A stretch of 64,000 nucleotides of DNA, taken from NCBI GenBank assembly GCA_036637375.1, contig JAVWMQ010000003.1, positions 1 to 64,000 of the forward strand. Direction: 5' to 3'. Positions 42,612-51,133 of this stretch are shown here, one piece after another. Position 1 is the first letter of the stretch. Each line of letters begins with the position of its first letter. The stretch comes from JAVWMQ01 sp036637375. Lineage in GTDB: Bacteria; Bacillota; Clostridia; Peptostreptococcales; Anaerovoracaceae. Made by a program: the position numbers and the translations under genes. The notes under the pieces are model-generated. The model saw only the letters and a program-made list of their open reading frames with translations, had not been told where the DNA came from and did not search any database.

Positions 42612-45600
42612 TTAAAGTCTAGTAACGTTAATTCCTGTTTCATGACCATTAATGTCAAATGTTTCAGAAACTTCTTCGTACTTAATCGCTTTTGCAAGAG
42701 TTTCGCTCATGATATATTCTTTGTGAAGCTCTACTGCTGCTTTTACTTCTTCGTCAGGATTTAATGAAATTTCAATATTGTCCATCATCTCAAAGTCATT
42801 TTGCTTACGCAGCTGCTGAATTTTTGATACTATTTCTCTAGCTAGACCTTCATCAATTAGCTCTTTGCTTAGAGATGTATCTAGAATTGTAAAGATATTG
42901 TTTTCCATTGCTACTGCAAATCCATCTTTTGCTTCAATTCTAACATCAACCATTTCAGGTGTAACGTTAAAGTTTTCGCCATCAATATACATAGTTACAG
43001 TATTTCCAGCTGCAAATTCAACTGGGTCAACTTTAGCAAGCGCAGAAGCAAATGCCTTGATTTTGCCACCTAGTGTTGGTCCTGCTACCTTGAAGTTTGG
43101 CTTCAAGCTGTAGTTCATGTATTCCCCTAAATCAACTGCAAATTCAACTTTTTTAACATTAAGTTCTTCACAAATTAGAGGAGTTAAATCGCTGATAAGT
43201 GGTTCGTATTTACCATCAACTAATACTTCAGACAATGGCTGTCTTACCTTGATTTTTTCTTTTTCTCTAGTTCCTCTACCAAGTCCAACTAAATCTCTAA
43301 CAAGGTCCATTCTTTCTTCAACCTTTTTGTCAATTAAGTCTTCGTTTGCTTTTGGATAGTAAGCTAAATGTACTGATTCTTCCCCTGTTAAGTTGATGAA
43401 CATTTCATCAGCAATAAATGGTGCAAATGGTGCAATTAACTTAGAAACTCCAACTAGCACTTCGTATGTAGTTGCGTAAACTGACTTCTTGTCCTCAGTT
43501 AACTCTTCGCCCCAGAAACGTCTTCTTGCACGTCTGATGTACCAATTTGACAAATCCTCATTTACAAAATCTTGAATTTTGCGAACAGTTCTCATATGGT
43601 CAAATTTATCCATTTCTGCTGTTGCTTCTCTGATTACATTGTTGTATTTTGAGATAATCCATCTATCAAGCTCTGGTCTGTTTTCGTAAGGAACTTCAAG
43701 TGATGCAACATCAATATCATCTTGGTTTGAATAAAGTACAAAGAAGTTGTATACATTCTTAATAGTTCCAAAGAATTTACTCACAATTTCAATAAGTCCA
43801 TCTTCGTCAAATTTTGTAGGTGACCAAGCTGGTGATGTGTGAAGTAAATACCATCTAGTCGCATCTGCTCCATACTTATCAAATAGCTGGAATGGATCAA
43901 CGGTATTACCCTTTGACTTACTCATTTTCTTGCCATTTTTGTCAAGAATAAGGTCATTAACTAAAACATTCTTGTATGGTGCTTTGCCCTTTATAAATGT
44001 AGAAATAGCCATTAATGAGTAGAACCAACCTCTAGTTTGGTCTATACCCTCGCAAATGAAATCTGCTGGGAAAAGTTCTTCATCAAATCTTTCCTTGTTT
44101 TCAAATGGGTAATGGTGTTGTGCAAATGGCATTGCTCCACTGTCAAACCAGCAGTCCATAACTTCTGGTATTCTATTCATAGTTTTGCCACACTTCTCAC
44201 AAGTTAAATGAACATCATCAACATATGGTCTGTGAAGTTCGATTTCAGAAGTAATACCTTCTTGCGCTTTTGCAACAAGTTCTTCTCTACTTCCAATACA
44301 TTCTAAATGTCCACACTCACATCTCCATACAGGAATTGGAGTTCCCCAATATCTATTTCTTGAGATTGCCCAGTCCTTTACATCTGCAATCCAGTTTCCA
44401 AATCTCTTTTCACCAACAAAGTCAGGGAACCAGTTTACAGTATTGTTATTTGCAACAAGTTCATCCTTTAGCTTGCTCATTTCAATGTACCAGCTAGGCT
44501 TTGCATAGTATACAAGTGGAGTACCACATCTCCAACAATGTGGATAGTTATGTACTACCTTTTCTTTTGAGTAAATTTTGTCCTCAGCTGCTAGCCATTT
44601 TACGATTTCAACATCAAGGCCATCTTCCATTACAAAAGATCCTTTCCATGGTGTTTCTGTATACTTACCTTCTTCATCAACAGGATTTAATACAGGTAAA
44701 TCATATCTCCTACCAGTGTTATAGTCATCTTCACCAAATGCAGGTGCTGTATGTACAAGTCCAGTTCCGTCCTCTACTGTAACATAATCTGCACAAGTAA
44801 CGAAAAATGCTTTTTTGTCAGCTTTTACAAACGGCATTAGCTGTTCATATTCCATGTATTCTAAATCTTTACCTTTTAGTTCAGCTAGTACTTCATATTT
44901 ACCTTCACCAAGAACCTTATTTGCAAGAACCTTAGCAACATAAAAAACTTTCCCTTCTTCACTACCTTCTGTAACCTTAGCTCTAACATAGTCAACATCA
45001 GGTCCAACTGTAATTGAAACGTTAGATGCAAGTGTCCAAGGTGTTGTTGTCCATGCTAGGAAATATTCATCAGCATCAACTCTCTTAAATTTAGCAGTAA
45101 GTGTCAAAACTTTTACTTCCTTGTAACCTTGTGCTACTTCATGGGAAGCAAGTCCAGTTCCGCATCTTGGACAATATGGAAGAATTTTGTGTCCTTCATA
45201 AATCATTTCAGCCTTGAAAAACTCTTTGATAATCCACCAACATGATTCAATATAATCATTATCAAGTGTAATATATGGGTTATCCAAATCAATGATATAT
45301 CCCATTCTCTTTGTCATTTCTCTCCACATACTTTCATATGAAAAAACAGATTCCTTACACTTTTCGTTAAACTCTTTGATACCGTATTTCTCAATATCCT
45401 GTTTGCCACTCATATTAAGCTGCTTTTCAACTTCGATTTCAACAGGCAAACCATGTGTATCCCATCCAGCCTTACGTTTAACTTCAAATCCCTGCATAGT
45501 CTTGTAACGACACACTGAGTCTTTAAGTGTTCTCGCAATTACATGGTGTATTCCTGGTCTACCATTTGCAGTTGGAGGCCCTTCAAAAAATACAAAAGAG

Positions 45601-45713
45601 TCACTTCCTTTACGCGTTGTTACACATCTATGTAACAGGTCTTCTTTTTCCCATAGGTCAGCTTGCTCGTTTTGTAGCTGAGCTATTGGTTTTTCTGATA
45701 AATTCTTAAACAT
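42612..45713 (-). CDS. ileS: Isoleucyl-tRNA synthetase, IleRS2-like, with swapped HIGH motif
   Basis: A 1033-residue class Ia synthetase charging tRNA-Ile. The KMSKS loop is NGKKMSKSKGNTVDP; the CP1 editing region (LAWTTTPWTLASN, GTGLVHTAPAFGEDDY) and the WYIEMSKLKDELV region are present, and the length fits the eukaryote-like IleRS2 group. The class I signature, normally HxGH, is PPTANGRPGIHHVIA, so residues 54-57 are Gly-Ile-His-His, with the first and third positions exchanged. This GXHH form is reported in some bacterial IleRS2 enzymes that are extremely resistant to mupirocin. The codons (GGA ATA CAC CAT) are clear. Expression is controlled by an upstream T-box. Confidence 0.96.
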   Translation of the reverse strand: MFKNLSEKPIAQLQNEQADLWEKEDLLHRCVTTRKGSDSFVFFEGPPTANGRPGIHHVIARTLKDSVCRYKTMQGFEVKRKAGWDTHGLPVEIEVEKQLNMSGKQDIEKYGIKEFNEKCKESVFSYESMWREMTKRMGYIIDLDNPYITLDNDYIESCWWIIKEFFKAEMIYEGHKILPYCPRCGTGLASHEVAQGYKEVKVLTLTAKFKRVDADEYFLAWTTTPWTLASNVSITVGPDVDYVRAKVTEGSEEGKVFYVAKVLANKVLGEGKYEVLAELKGKDLEYMEYEQLMPFVKADKKAFFVTCADYVTVEDGTGLVHTAPAFGEDDYNTGRRYDLPVLNPVDEEGKYTETPWKGSFVMEDGLDVEIVKWLAAEDKIYSKEKVVHNYPHCWRCGTPLVYYAKPSWYIEMSKLKDELVANNNTVNWFPDFVGEKRFGNWIADVKDWAISRNRYWGTPIPVWRCECGHLECIGSREELVAKAQEGITSEIELHRPYVDDVHLTCEKCGKTMNRIPEVMDCWFDSGAMPFAQHHYPFENKERFDEELFPADFICEGIDQTRGWFYSLMAISTFIKGKAPYKNVLVNDLILDKNGKKMSKSKGNTVDPFQLFDKYGADATRWYLLHTSPAWSPTKFDEDGLIEIVSKFFGTIKNVYNFFVLYSNQDDIDVASLEVPYENRPELDRWIISKYNNVIREATAEMDKFDHMRTVRKIQDFVNEDLSNWYIRRARRRFWGEELTEDKKSVYATTYEVLVGVSKLIAPFAPFIADEMFINLTGEESVHLAYYPKANEDLIDKKVEERMDLVRDLVGLGRGTREKEKIKVRQPLSEVLVDGKYEPLISDLTPLICEELNVKKVEFAVDLGEYMNYSLKPNFKVAGPTLGGKIKAFASALAKVDPVEFAAGNTVTMYIDGENFNVTPEMVDVRIEAKDGFAVAMENNIFTILDTSLSKELIDEGLAREIVSKIQQLRKQNDFEMMDNIEISLNPDEEVKAAVELHKEYIMSETLAKAIKYEEVSETFDINGHETGINVTRL

Positions 45714-45757
45714 ATCTTCTCTCCTATATCCTATTATTTATAAGTCTAATAAAAAAA

Positions 45758-45985
45758 GTCCCCAATCTAGTAATAGATTAGGGACGAAATTAACCGCGGT
45801 ACCACCCTAGTTGCAAATATTCTATTTGCCACTTGTAGTATTAAATTTTAGGCTCCGAACTGATACACTAATTGATTTGTTTTGGGACTCTCACCTAACT
45901 CCCATTCTCTGTAAAACCTTTCTCAAATAGACGGTTTCATCAACACCTATACGTTACTCTCCAGCAACGTACCCCTTTAGTTTAT
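45758..45985 (-). promoter_or_regulatory. T-box leader of ileS (isoleucine specifier)
   Basis: Minus strand: the T-box core AGGGTGGTACCGCGG (45794-45808) is exact. Upstream is Stem I with GGTGAGAGTCCC in the apical region and an ATC triplet at 45862-45864 followed by A, which fits an isoleucine specifier. The terminator is GTCCCTAATCTA/TAGATTGGGGAC (45758-45785), followed by seven T. Uncharged tRNA-Ile should stabilise the antiterminator and switch on ileS. Confidence 0.95.
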
Positions 45986-46007
45986 ATACCTTAACACTAA
46001 ATGTCAA
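45979..46007 (-). promoter_or_regulatory. Promoter of ileS
   Basis: Minus strand TTGACA (46002-46007), 17-base spacer, TAAACT (45979-45984), directly before the T-box. Confidence 0.7.
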
Positions 46008-46058
46008 GATATAATTTGTTATCTTTTAACAAATTATATTAAGCTTTGTTAAGTTTTG

Positions 46059-47669
46059 TTAAAAAGCGACAATTTCTCTTAGGGCTATTGATCCACTTGA
46101 AGTTTGGTCAAAATCAATTCCTATGGTTTTTAAACTTGCCATAGAAATATCCTTGAACATTGAAACTGGAATTCTAATTTGCTTCAAAAAAGTTCTTCCA
46201 TCAAAGATTTCTATAATTTCATCCTTTGAGTTTTCAATTTTGTACATATCACCATCAGGATAATCTATTAAGTTACTCTTTGGCGGAATTGTTACTTTTG
46301 CTTTTTTGCCATTAATATCTTCTAATACAACGGTTAACCCCTGAGAATTCCTCTTTTTGTTTTGTTTCATGGAAGGGTCAATTGTAAGCCTTAGAGTAAT
46401 TTCATTAAACATTGTTAAGTCCTGATCTTTTAAATCAAATTTAATACCCTGTCCCTCAGTTTCATAAGTATATCTTTCGACTTTAGTTTTGTTTCCACCA
46501 AGTACTGGTATCACCAATCCATCAGCAGTATCATGCTTCTCTGTAGTTGCATCAATTAGAGATTCTCTAGTAACTTTTGGTGTCATGAAACTTGGTTTAT
46601 CCGAATCAGAAACAAGTACCTTACCACCATTTTTAGAAATACTTGTAAATACCTTTAGATTGTCTATGGTTTCAATATTCTTTAAATTATTATCAAAAAT
46701 AGTGTTTTCTTCATTCCCATCTAAAGTTGCCTTAGCTAAACTAACCGTATATTTGTTCAAAAAGTCACGTTGAGTCTGTGCTTTAATCTGCTTAGTTTTG
46801 TCAACTGGGATACCTTCGGCATCATTAATCTTTACAATTGTGTTGAAATAATTATGATTTGCATACCTTAACAATACTGCACTGTTCTTTTTTTGATTAG
46901 TTGACTTTCTAATTTTTTCATAAATACCAAAGCCATCATGTGCAACAACATCTCCATCAAACTCAGGAACTAGGAAATTTATGCTATCTGTTTTTACATT
47001 AAATTTCATTCCAACAAAATTATCTGATGGTGCAAGCGCAAACATACTCTTTACTTTCATTCCATATTTTTGCTGCTCCTTGGCAAGGTCAAATATCAAA
47101 GTTCCACCTGTTGAATGACCAAGTAGCATTACATTATTAAAGTCAATCTTGTTTTTTAACTTAATGCCGTATTTGTTTTTCATCCCTTTGTTTAACTTCT
47201 TTAAAATCTTCATTTGTTCTTCAAAGATGAAAGGCGTTCTATATCTGTCCTCATTATCTCCGTTTGCCCAATGATATGCTGAATTTATATCAATTGAAAT
47301 ACCAAGATATCCGTTTTGTCCTAAATAATCCACAAGATACTTAAACCCTACATCATACCTTCTTAGATTGTCATTATCATGTTGACCATGCAAAATAATT
47401 ATAGGTTTAAGCTTGCCCTTTTGACTCTTTGGATAAGACATTATCCCTCTAAGCCTGTACGGCGAATCATGCCTTTTTTTGCTTGGTTTTTTGACAACTC
47501 TTTTTCCAAAATCATAATTTACATATTTAGTATCAATCTTTTTTGATTCTGCTGTTGTCAAACTTGTTTGGTAAACTTCTTCTCTGTCACCTGTATTTGC
47601 ACTAAAGGCCACTGCCGTCTGCGTTAACACAAGTATAATACAAATAAATAAACAAATCCTTTTTTTCAT
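46059..47669 (-). CDS. Secreted alpha/beta hydrolase
   Basis: A 536-residue protein with an N-terminal signal peptide (RICLFICIILVLTQTAVAFS). The hydrolase core starts around residue 75: KPIIILHGQHDND (oxyanion region), a lid-like stretch with SAYHWANGDNEDRYR, the nucleophile elbow VMLLGHSTGGTLIFDLA (GHSTG), the acid in LVPEFDGDVVAHDG and a likely His in LRYANHNYFN. The C-terminal ~170 residues are beta-rich (FDLKDQDLTMFNEITLRLTI) and unassigned; they might be a carbohydrate-binding-type module. The substrate is unknown. It follows the ATP-grasp gene by 25 bases, so it may be part of the same operon, but a separate unit is possible. Confidence 0.75.
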   Translation of the reverse strand: MKKRICLFICIILVLTQTAVAFSANTGDREEVYQTSLTTAESKKIDTKYVNYDFGKRVVKKPSKKRHDSPYRLRGIMSYPKSQKGKLKPIIILHGQHDNDNLRRYDVGFKYLVDYLGQNGYLGISIDINSAYHWANGDNEDRYRTPFIFEEQMKILKKLNKGMKNKYGIKLKNKIDFNNVMLLGHSTGGTLIFDLAKEQQKYGMKVKSMFALAPSDNFVGMKFNVKTDSINFLVPEFDGDVVAHDGFGIYEKIRKSTNQKKNSAVLLRYANHNYFNTIVKINDAEGIPVDKTKQIKAQTQRDFLNKYTVSLAKATLDGNEENTIFDNNLKNIETIDNLKVFTSISKNGGKVLVSDSDKPSFMTPKVTRESLIDATTEKHDTADGLVIPVLGGNKTKVERYTYETEGQGIKFDLKDQDLTMFNEITLRLTIDPSMKQNKKRNSQGLTVVLEDINGKKAKVTIPPKSNLIDYPDGDMYKIENSKDEIIEIFDGRTFLKQIRIPVSMFKDISMASLKTIGIDFDQTSSGSIALREIVAF

Positions 47670-47694
47670 AACTATACCTATTCCTTCCTATTCT

Positions 47695-48513
47695 TTATTC
47701 CTTCAAATACTCCTTAACTATATACTTAGCCATTTCTAGCATTAAGTCAAAACCAAATTCCTCTATATTATCCTCCGATGCATTTGAAACACTATTTACA
47801 TCTATAATTGCAAATCGCCCCTCACTTTCAATTACATCCATGCTACCACAAAATATTCCCATCAATTTAGCTGCATTCTTGCAGCTCTCAAGTATTTCCC
47901 CTTGGCAATCATAATAATGCTCATATTTAGAGCCCAAATGATAAGCACTCAAACCATCACTTGTAACACTCCTCTTCATTACAGAAAAAATCTCTCCACC
48001 GATTATCTCAACTCTAGTTACAAATCCCTTGGTTGGCTCAACGTATTCTTCCATTAACATATCCATATCGGGTAATTCTAACCCCTCAAAGGTTTCCTTA
48101 TCCCTCACAACAAAAGTGTACGTCGTTCTCCCACCGCAGTTTGGTTTAATAATCATAGGATATGAAGGCTCATTGAGAATTTTAGGTGCAGGAATATTAT
48201 TGCTATGCAAAAATTCCGTAGCATATCTTTTGTCTATTTCAAAAAAATGTGCCTTGCCCTCATTGAATAATGGAATCCCCTTATCCTCAATAATGTTGAT
48301 TATCTCTGGCATTTTATCTAACGCCTCTTTGTGCATTCTAAAAACACTACTTGCAAAAATCCTATTTACGATTAATTTGTGTTTAGTTATCTCCTCAATT
48401 TTAACATCTTCTTGAAGGTCAATAAGTTCGCACGATACACCAAGCTCCTCAATATACTTTTTTAATACAAATGAAGACCATTCTTTTGACTCATATAAAA
48501 CACCTATACTCAT
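47695..48513 (-). CDS. ATP-grasp protein (RimK-like) coupled to an amino acid transporter
   Basis: A 272-residue ATP-grasp enzyme. A pre-ATP-grasp domain is followed by ATP-binding signatures: NNIPAPKIL, PMIIKPNCGGRTTYTFVV, MLMEEYVEPTKGFVTRVEII and the metal-binding end RFAIIDVNSVSNASED. Such enzymes ligate an amino acid or peptide to a carboxylate via an acyl phosphate; the closest pattern I know is the RimK/LysX/D-Ala-D-Ala group, but the substrate is open. I start at the ATG at 48513, behind GGAG; a GTG at 48522 is possible. It overlaps the ABC ATPase stop, so translation is coupled to the transporter. Confidence 0.75.
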   Translation of the reverse strand: MSIGVLYESKEWSSFVLKKYIEELGVSCELIDLQEDVKIEEITKHKLIVNRIFASSVFRMHKEALDKMPEIINIIEDKGIPLFNEGKAHFFEIDKRYATEFLHSNNIPAPKILNEPSYPMIIKPNCGGRTTYTFVVRDKETFEGLELPDMDMLMEEYVEPTKGFVTRVEIIGGEIFSVMKRSVTSDGLSAYHLGSKYEHYYDCQGEILESCKNAAKLMGIFCGSMDVIESEGRFAIIDVNSVSNASEDNIEEFGFDLMLEMAKYIVKEYLKE

Positions 48514-49244
48514 ACATTCCACTCCAATAATTTCCCCAAAAACTTCTTTAATTCATCTGTCTTAGGATTAGCAAAAACTTCATCGCTACTCCCAAATTCA
48601 CTAATTACACCATTTGATATAAATGCTACTTTTTCACAGGCATGACGTGCAAAACCCATTTCGTGGGTTACAATAATAAACTTTATGTCGCTTTTCTTTA
48701 GTTCATTAATCATATCCAAAACTTCTGTAGTATATTCTGGATCCAGTGCCGATGTAGGTTCATCAAGTAATAGCAGCTTAGGCATTGGTGCAATAGCTCT
48801 AGCAATTGAAATTCTCTGCTGCTGCCCTCCGCTAAGCTGTGACGGATATTTGTTTGCCTCCTCCAAAAGTCCAAACCTTTCAAGAAGATCCATAGCCATT
48901 TTTGTTGCCTCTTGCCTATCTATATTATGCACAACAACTAATGGTCTAATAATATTTTCTATTGCTGTCATATGTTTGAATAAGCCTTCCTTTTGAAAAA
49001 CAAATCCAATTTTACGTCTATATTCAATTAATAAATTTTCTTTAGTTGGTAGACTTTCTCCATCCACCTCTAATGCTCCTTGATCAAAGATTTCAAGCCC
49101 AGCCAAAATCCTCAAAAATGTAGATTTGCCACAACCTGATGGTCCAATAATTGCCAAGGTATTAATTTCATCTGTCAGATTTAATCCATCTAAAACAACT
49201 TTTTTGTTATATGCTTTGACTAATGACTTTACATTAATTTTCAT
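48510..49244 (-). CDS. Polar amino acid ABC transporter, ATP-binding protein
   Basis: A 244-residue ATPase. Walker A is IIGPSGCGKSTFLR, the signature LSGGQQQRISIARAI, Walker B LLLLDEPTSALD and the H-loop IIVTHEMGFARHA. The family is that of GlnQ/HisP-type importers. The ATG at 49244 is preferred to a TTG at 49250. It overlaps the permease stop by 11 bases. Confidence 0.92.
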   Translation of the reverse strand: MKINVKSLVKAYNKKVVLDGLNLTDEINTLAIIGPSGCGKSTFLRILAGLEIFDQGALEVDGESLPTKENLLIEYRRKIGFVFQKEGLFKHMTAIENIIRPLVVVHNIDRQEATKMAMDLLERFGLLEEANKYPSQLSGGQQQRISIARAIAPMPKLLLLDEPTSALDPEYTTEVLDMINELKKSDIKFIIVTHEMGFARHACEKVAFISNGVISEFGSSDEVFANPKTDELKKFLGKLLEWNV

Positions 49245-50007
49245 AATCAAACCTGCTTTCTAGTTTATCTGAAATAAGTGATAGTGGCATTGTAATGCAC
49301 AAGTACAAAATTCCAAGAAACATATAACACTCAAATAATTTGAAATTGTCCGCACTAATCTCGCGCATTGTCTGTGTTAATTCAATCACAGCAATAGTCG
49401 ATAGAAGCGACGAATCCTTTACAATTGAGGCGAACTGTCCTGTCAATGCTGGAACTGTTCTAGCCAATAACTGCGGCATTATAACATGCTTAATTGTTTG
49501 GTTCTTGTTAAACCCAACAGCCTTTGCCGCCTCAATTTGAATGCTATCAATTCCAAGCAAGCTCCCTCTAATAATTTCTGATATGTAAGCTCCCTCAAAA
49601 ACAGATAATATAATGACACCTGAAATAAATCGGTTATCTACACCCCAAGCTGTTCCAATTATATAATAGAACAAGTAAATCTGCATAATTAGTGGCGTAC
49701 CTCTAATTATCTTTACATAGACTAAAGCCAAATATTTCAAAGGAAGTATACCCGAATTTTGGCACACTGCTGCTGTAACTCCCAGTATTAAACTCAAAAC
49801 TAAACTCATCAAGCTAAGAGATAATGTCATCCAAAATCCTTGCCAAATTCTATCCTTGAAATTCCCAATAAATGAAAAGTCTAAACTATCACTTATTGCT
49901 AACAAAAAGCTCCACATAATTGCAATTAACACCATGGCTACAAATACAACGTTAAAAGACTTTTTAATTAACGAAACTTCCTCATTTTTTTTAACTGTAA
50001 AAATCAT
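49234..50007 (-). CDS. Polar amino acid ABC transporter, permease
   Basis: A 257-residue permease of the His/Glu/Gln/Arg/opine type. Hydrophobic segments begin at VVFVAMVLIAIMWSFLLA. The signature is FWMTLSLSLMSLVLSL near the start and the EAA loop EAAKAVGFNKNQTIKHVIMP. One permease gene is present, so it should act as a homodimer. It starts 14 bases after the binding protein gene. Confidence 0.92.
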   Translation of the reverse strand: MIFTVKKNEEVSLIKKSFNVVFVAMVLIAIMWSFLLAISDSLDFSFIGNFKDRIWQGFWMTLSLSLMSLVLSLILGVTAAVCQNSGILPLKYLALVYVKIIRGTPLIMQIYLFYYIIGTAWGVDNRFISGVIILSVFEGAYISEIIRGSLLGIDSIQIEAAKAVGFNKNQTIKHVIMPQLLARTVPALTGQFASIVKDSSLLSTIAVIELTQTMREISADNFKLFECYMFLGILYLCITMPLSLISDKLESRFDYEN

Positions 50008-50021
50008 AAACTACCTTTTAT

Positions 50022-50837
50022 CTACTTGATATCAAAAAACCACTTAAAGCCTTTTGCCTCGAATGCTGCCTTTTCTTTCTTTAAATATTTATCAGTTAGC
50101 TTGTCAAAGCCACCGTCTTTGGTATACTTAGCAATAAATTCATTTAACTTGCTCTGAAGCTCCTTATTGCCTTTTTTGACTGCCACTCCCCACTGTTCTG
50201 GCTTTTGTTCTTTAATAAACAGTGTCTTTGTGCTATTTTCGTTTCTTTGATTATTCCTGTAAATAGTTAATTGGTCATATATGAAACCATCTGCCTTGCC
50301 TTGAGCTACTTCTGTAACGCAAGCGCTTTCGTCTGCAAGTTTAACAATCTTTGCATTGCTCAAATTTTTGTCCGCAAATAGAGCGCCAGTTGATCCTGTC
50401 TTAACTGCTATAACCTTACCTTTTTTATTTAGCTCTTTGACATTTTTGACATCTGTATTCTTGTTTAACAAAAATGCAAGCATTGCATTTGCATAAGGCT
50501 CACTAAAGTCAACCGTATCCTTTCTCTCGTCTGTAATGGTCATTGATGACATTACCATATCTACTTTGTTTGTTTCAAGAGATGGTATTAATCCATCCCA
50601 TGATGTATTAACAATCTCTACTTCTTTGCCAATGTACTCCCCAAAAGCTTTTGCAAAATCCGGACTAATTCCTATTGGATCTCCTGCTTTATCTTTAGTT
50701 TCAAAAGGCGGATATGCTAGTTCCATACCTACAATCAGTTTATCTTCATTAATTGTCATTCCTTGTTTTTCTTTGCCACAGCTTGCTAAGCTGACTACTA
50801 GAACCATTGCTAGTGCTACGCTAATTATTCTTTTCAT
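50022..50837 (-). CDS. Amino acid ABC transporter, substrate-binding lipoprotein
   Basis: A 271-residue family 3 solute-binding protein. The lipobox VVSLASCGKEK anchors it to the membrane at Cys20. Family signatures include KLIVGMELAYPPFETKDKAG, SPDFAKAFGEYIGKEVEIV, the LIPSLETNKVDMVMSSMTIT block and VAVKTGSTGALFADK. The type suggests a polar amino acid or cystine-like ligand; which one is not visible. First gene of the transporter operon. Confidence 0.92.
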   Translation of the reverse strand: MKRIISVALAMVLVVSLASCGKEKQGMTINEDKLIVGMELAYPPFETKDKAGDPIGISPDFAKAFGEYIGKEVEIVNTSWDGLIPSLETNKVDMVMSSMTITDERKDTVDFSEPYANAMLAFLLNKNTDVKNVKELNKKGKVIAVKTGSTGALFADKNLSNAKIVKLADESACVTEVAQGKADGFIYDQLTIYRNNQRNENSTKTLFIKEQKPEQWGVAVKKGNKELQSKLNEFIAKYTKDGGFDKLTDKYLKKEKAAFEAKGFKWFFDIK

Positions 50838-51069
50838 TTTTTCCCCTTATTTATCACTATAATTAATATTTGTCTCTCTAACTCAACTTATTTTAACATA
50901 ATAAGTATAAAAATAAATGATTATTAAGATATCTTAAGGAAAAAATTTGATGTTGACTGGGTTGTTTGCATCGTTAGGTATTTTGTTGGACAAAAAAGAA
51001 GCCTAAACAGCTCCTTTGTGGTTGCTATTAAGTTGTTCTTAGTAATAAAATACTTGTGATTTGTAAGAA

Positions 51070-51105
51070 GCATTGTTGCTATCGAGGGTTACACCATATG
51101 AAAGA
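51070..51105 (-). repeat. Decayed terminal CRISPR repeat
   Basis: Aligned without gaps to the array repeat it matches at 22 of 36 positions, including an unbroken block TTACACCAT. It is followed by a 28-base 'spacer' before the first perfect repeat at 51134. Leader-distal repeats often decay this way. The rest of the 232-base gap before it (50838-51069) shows no gene. Confidence 0.6.
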
Positions 51106-51133
51106 CCTCTTTAGTTTTGCCATCAATTTCAAT

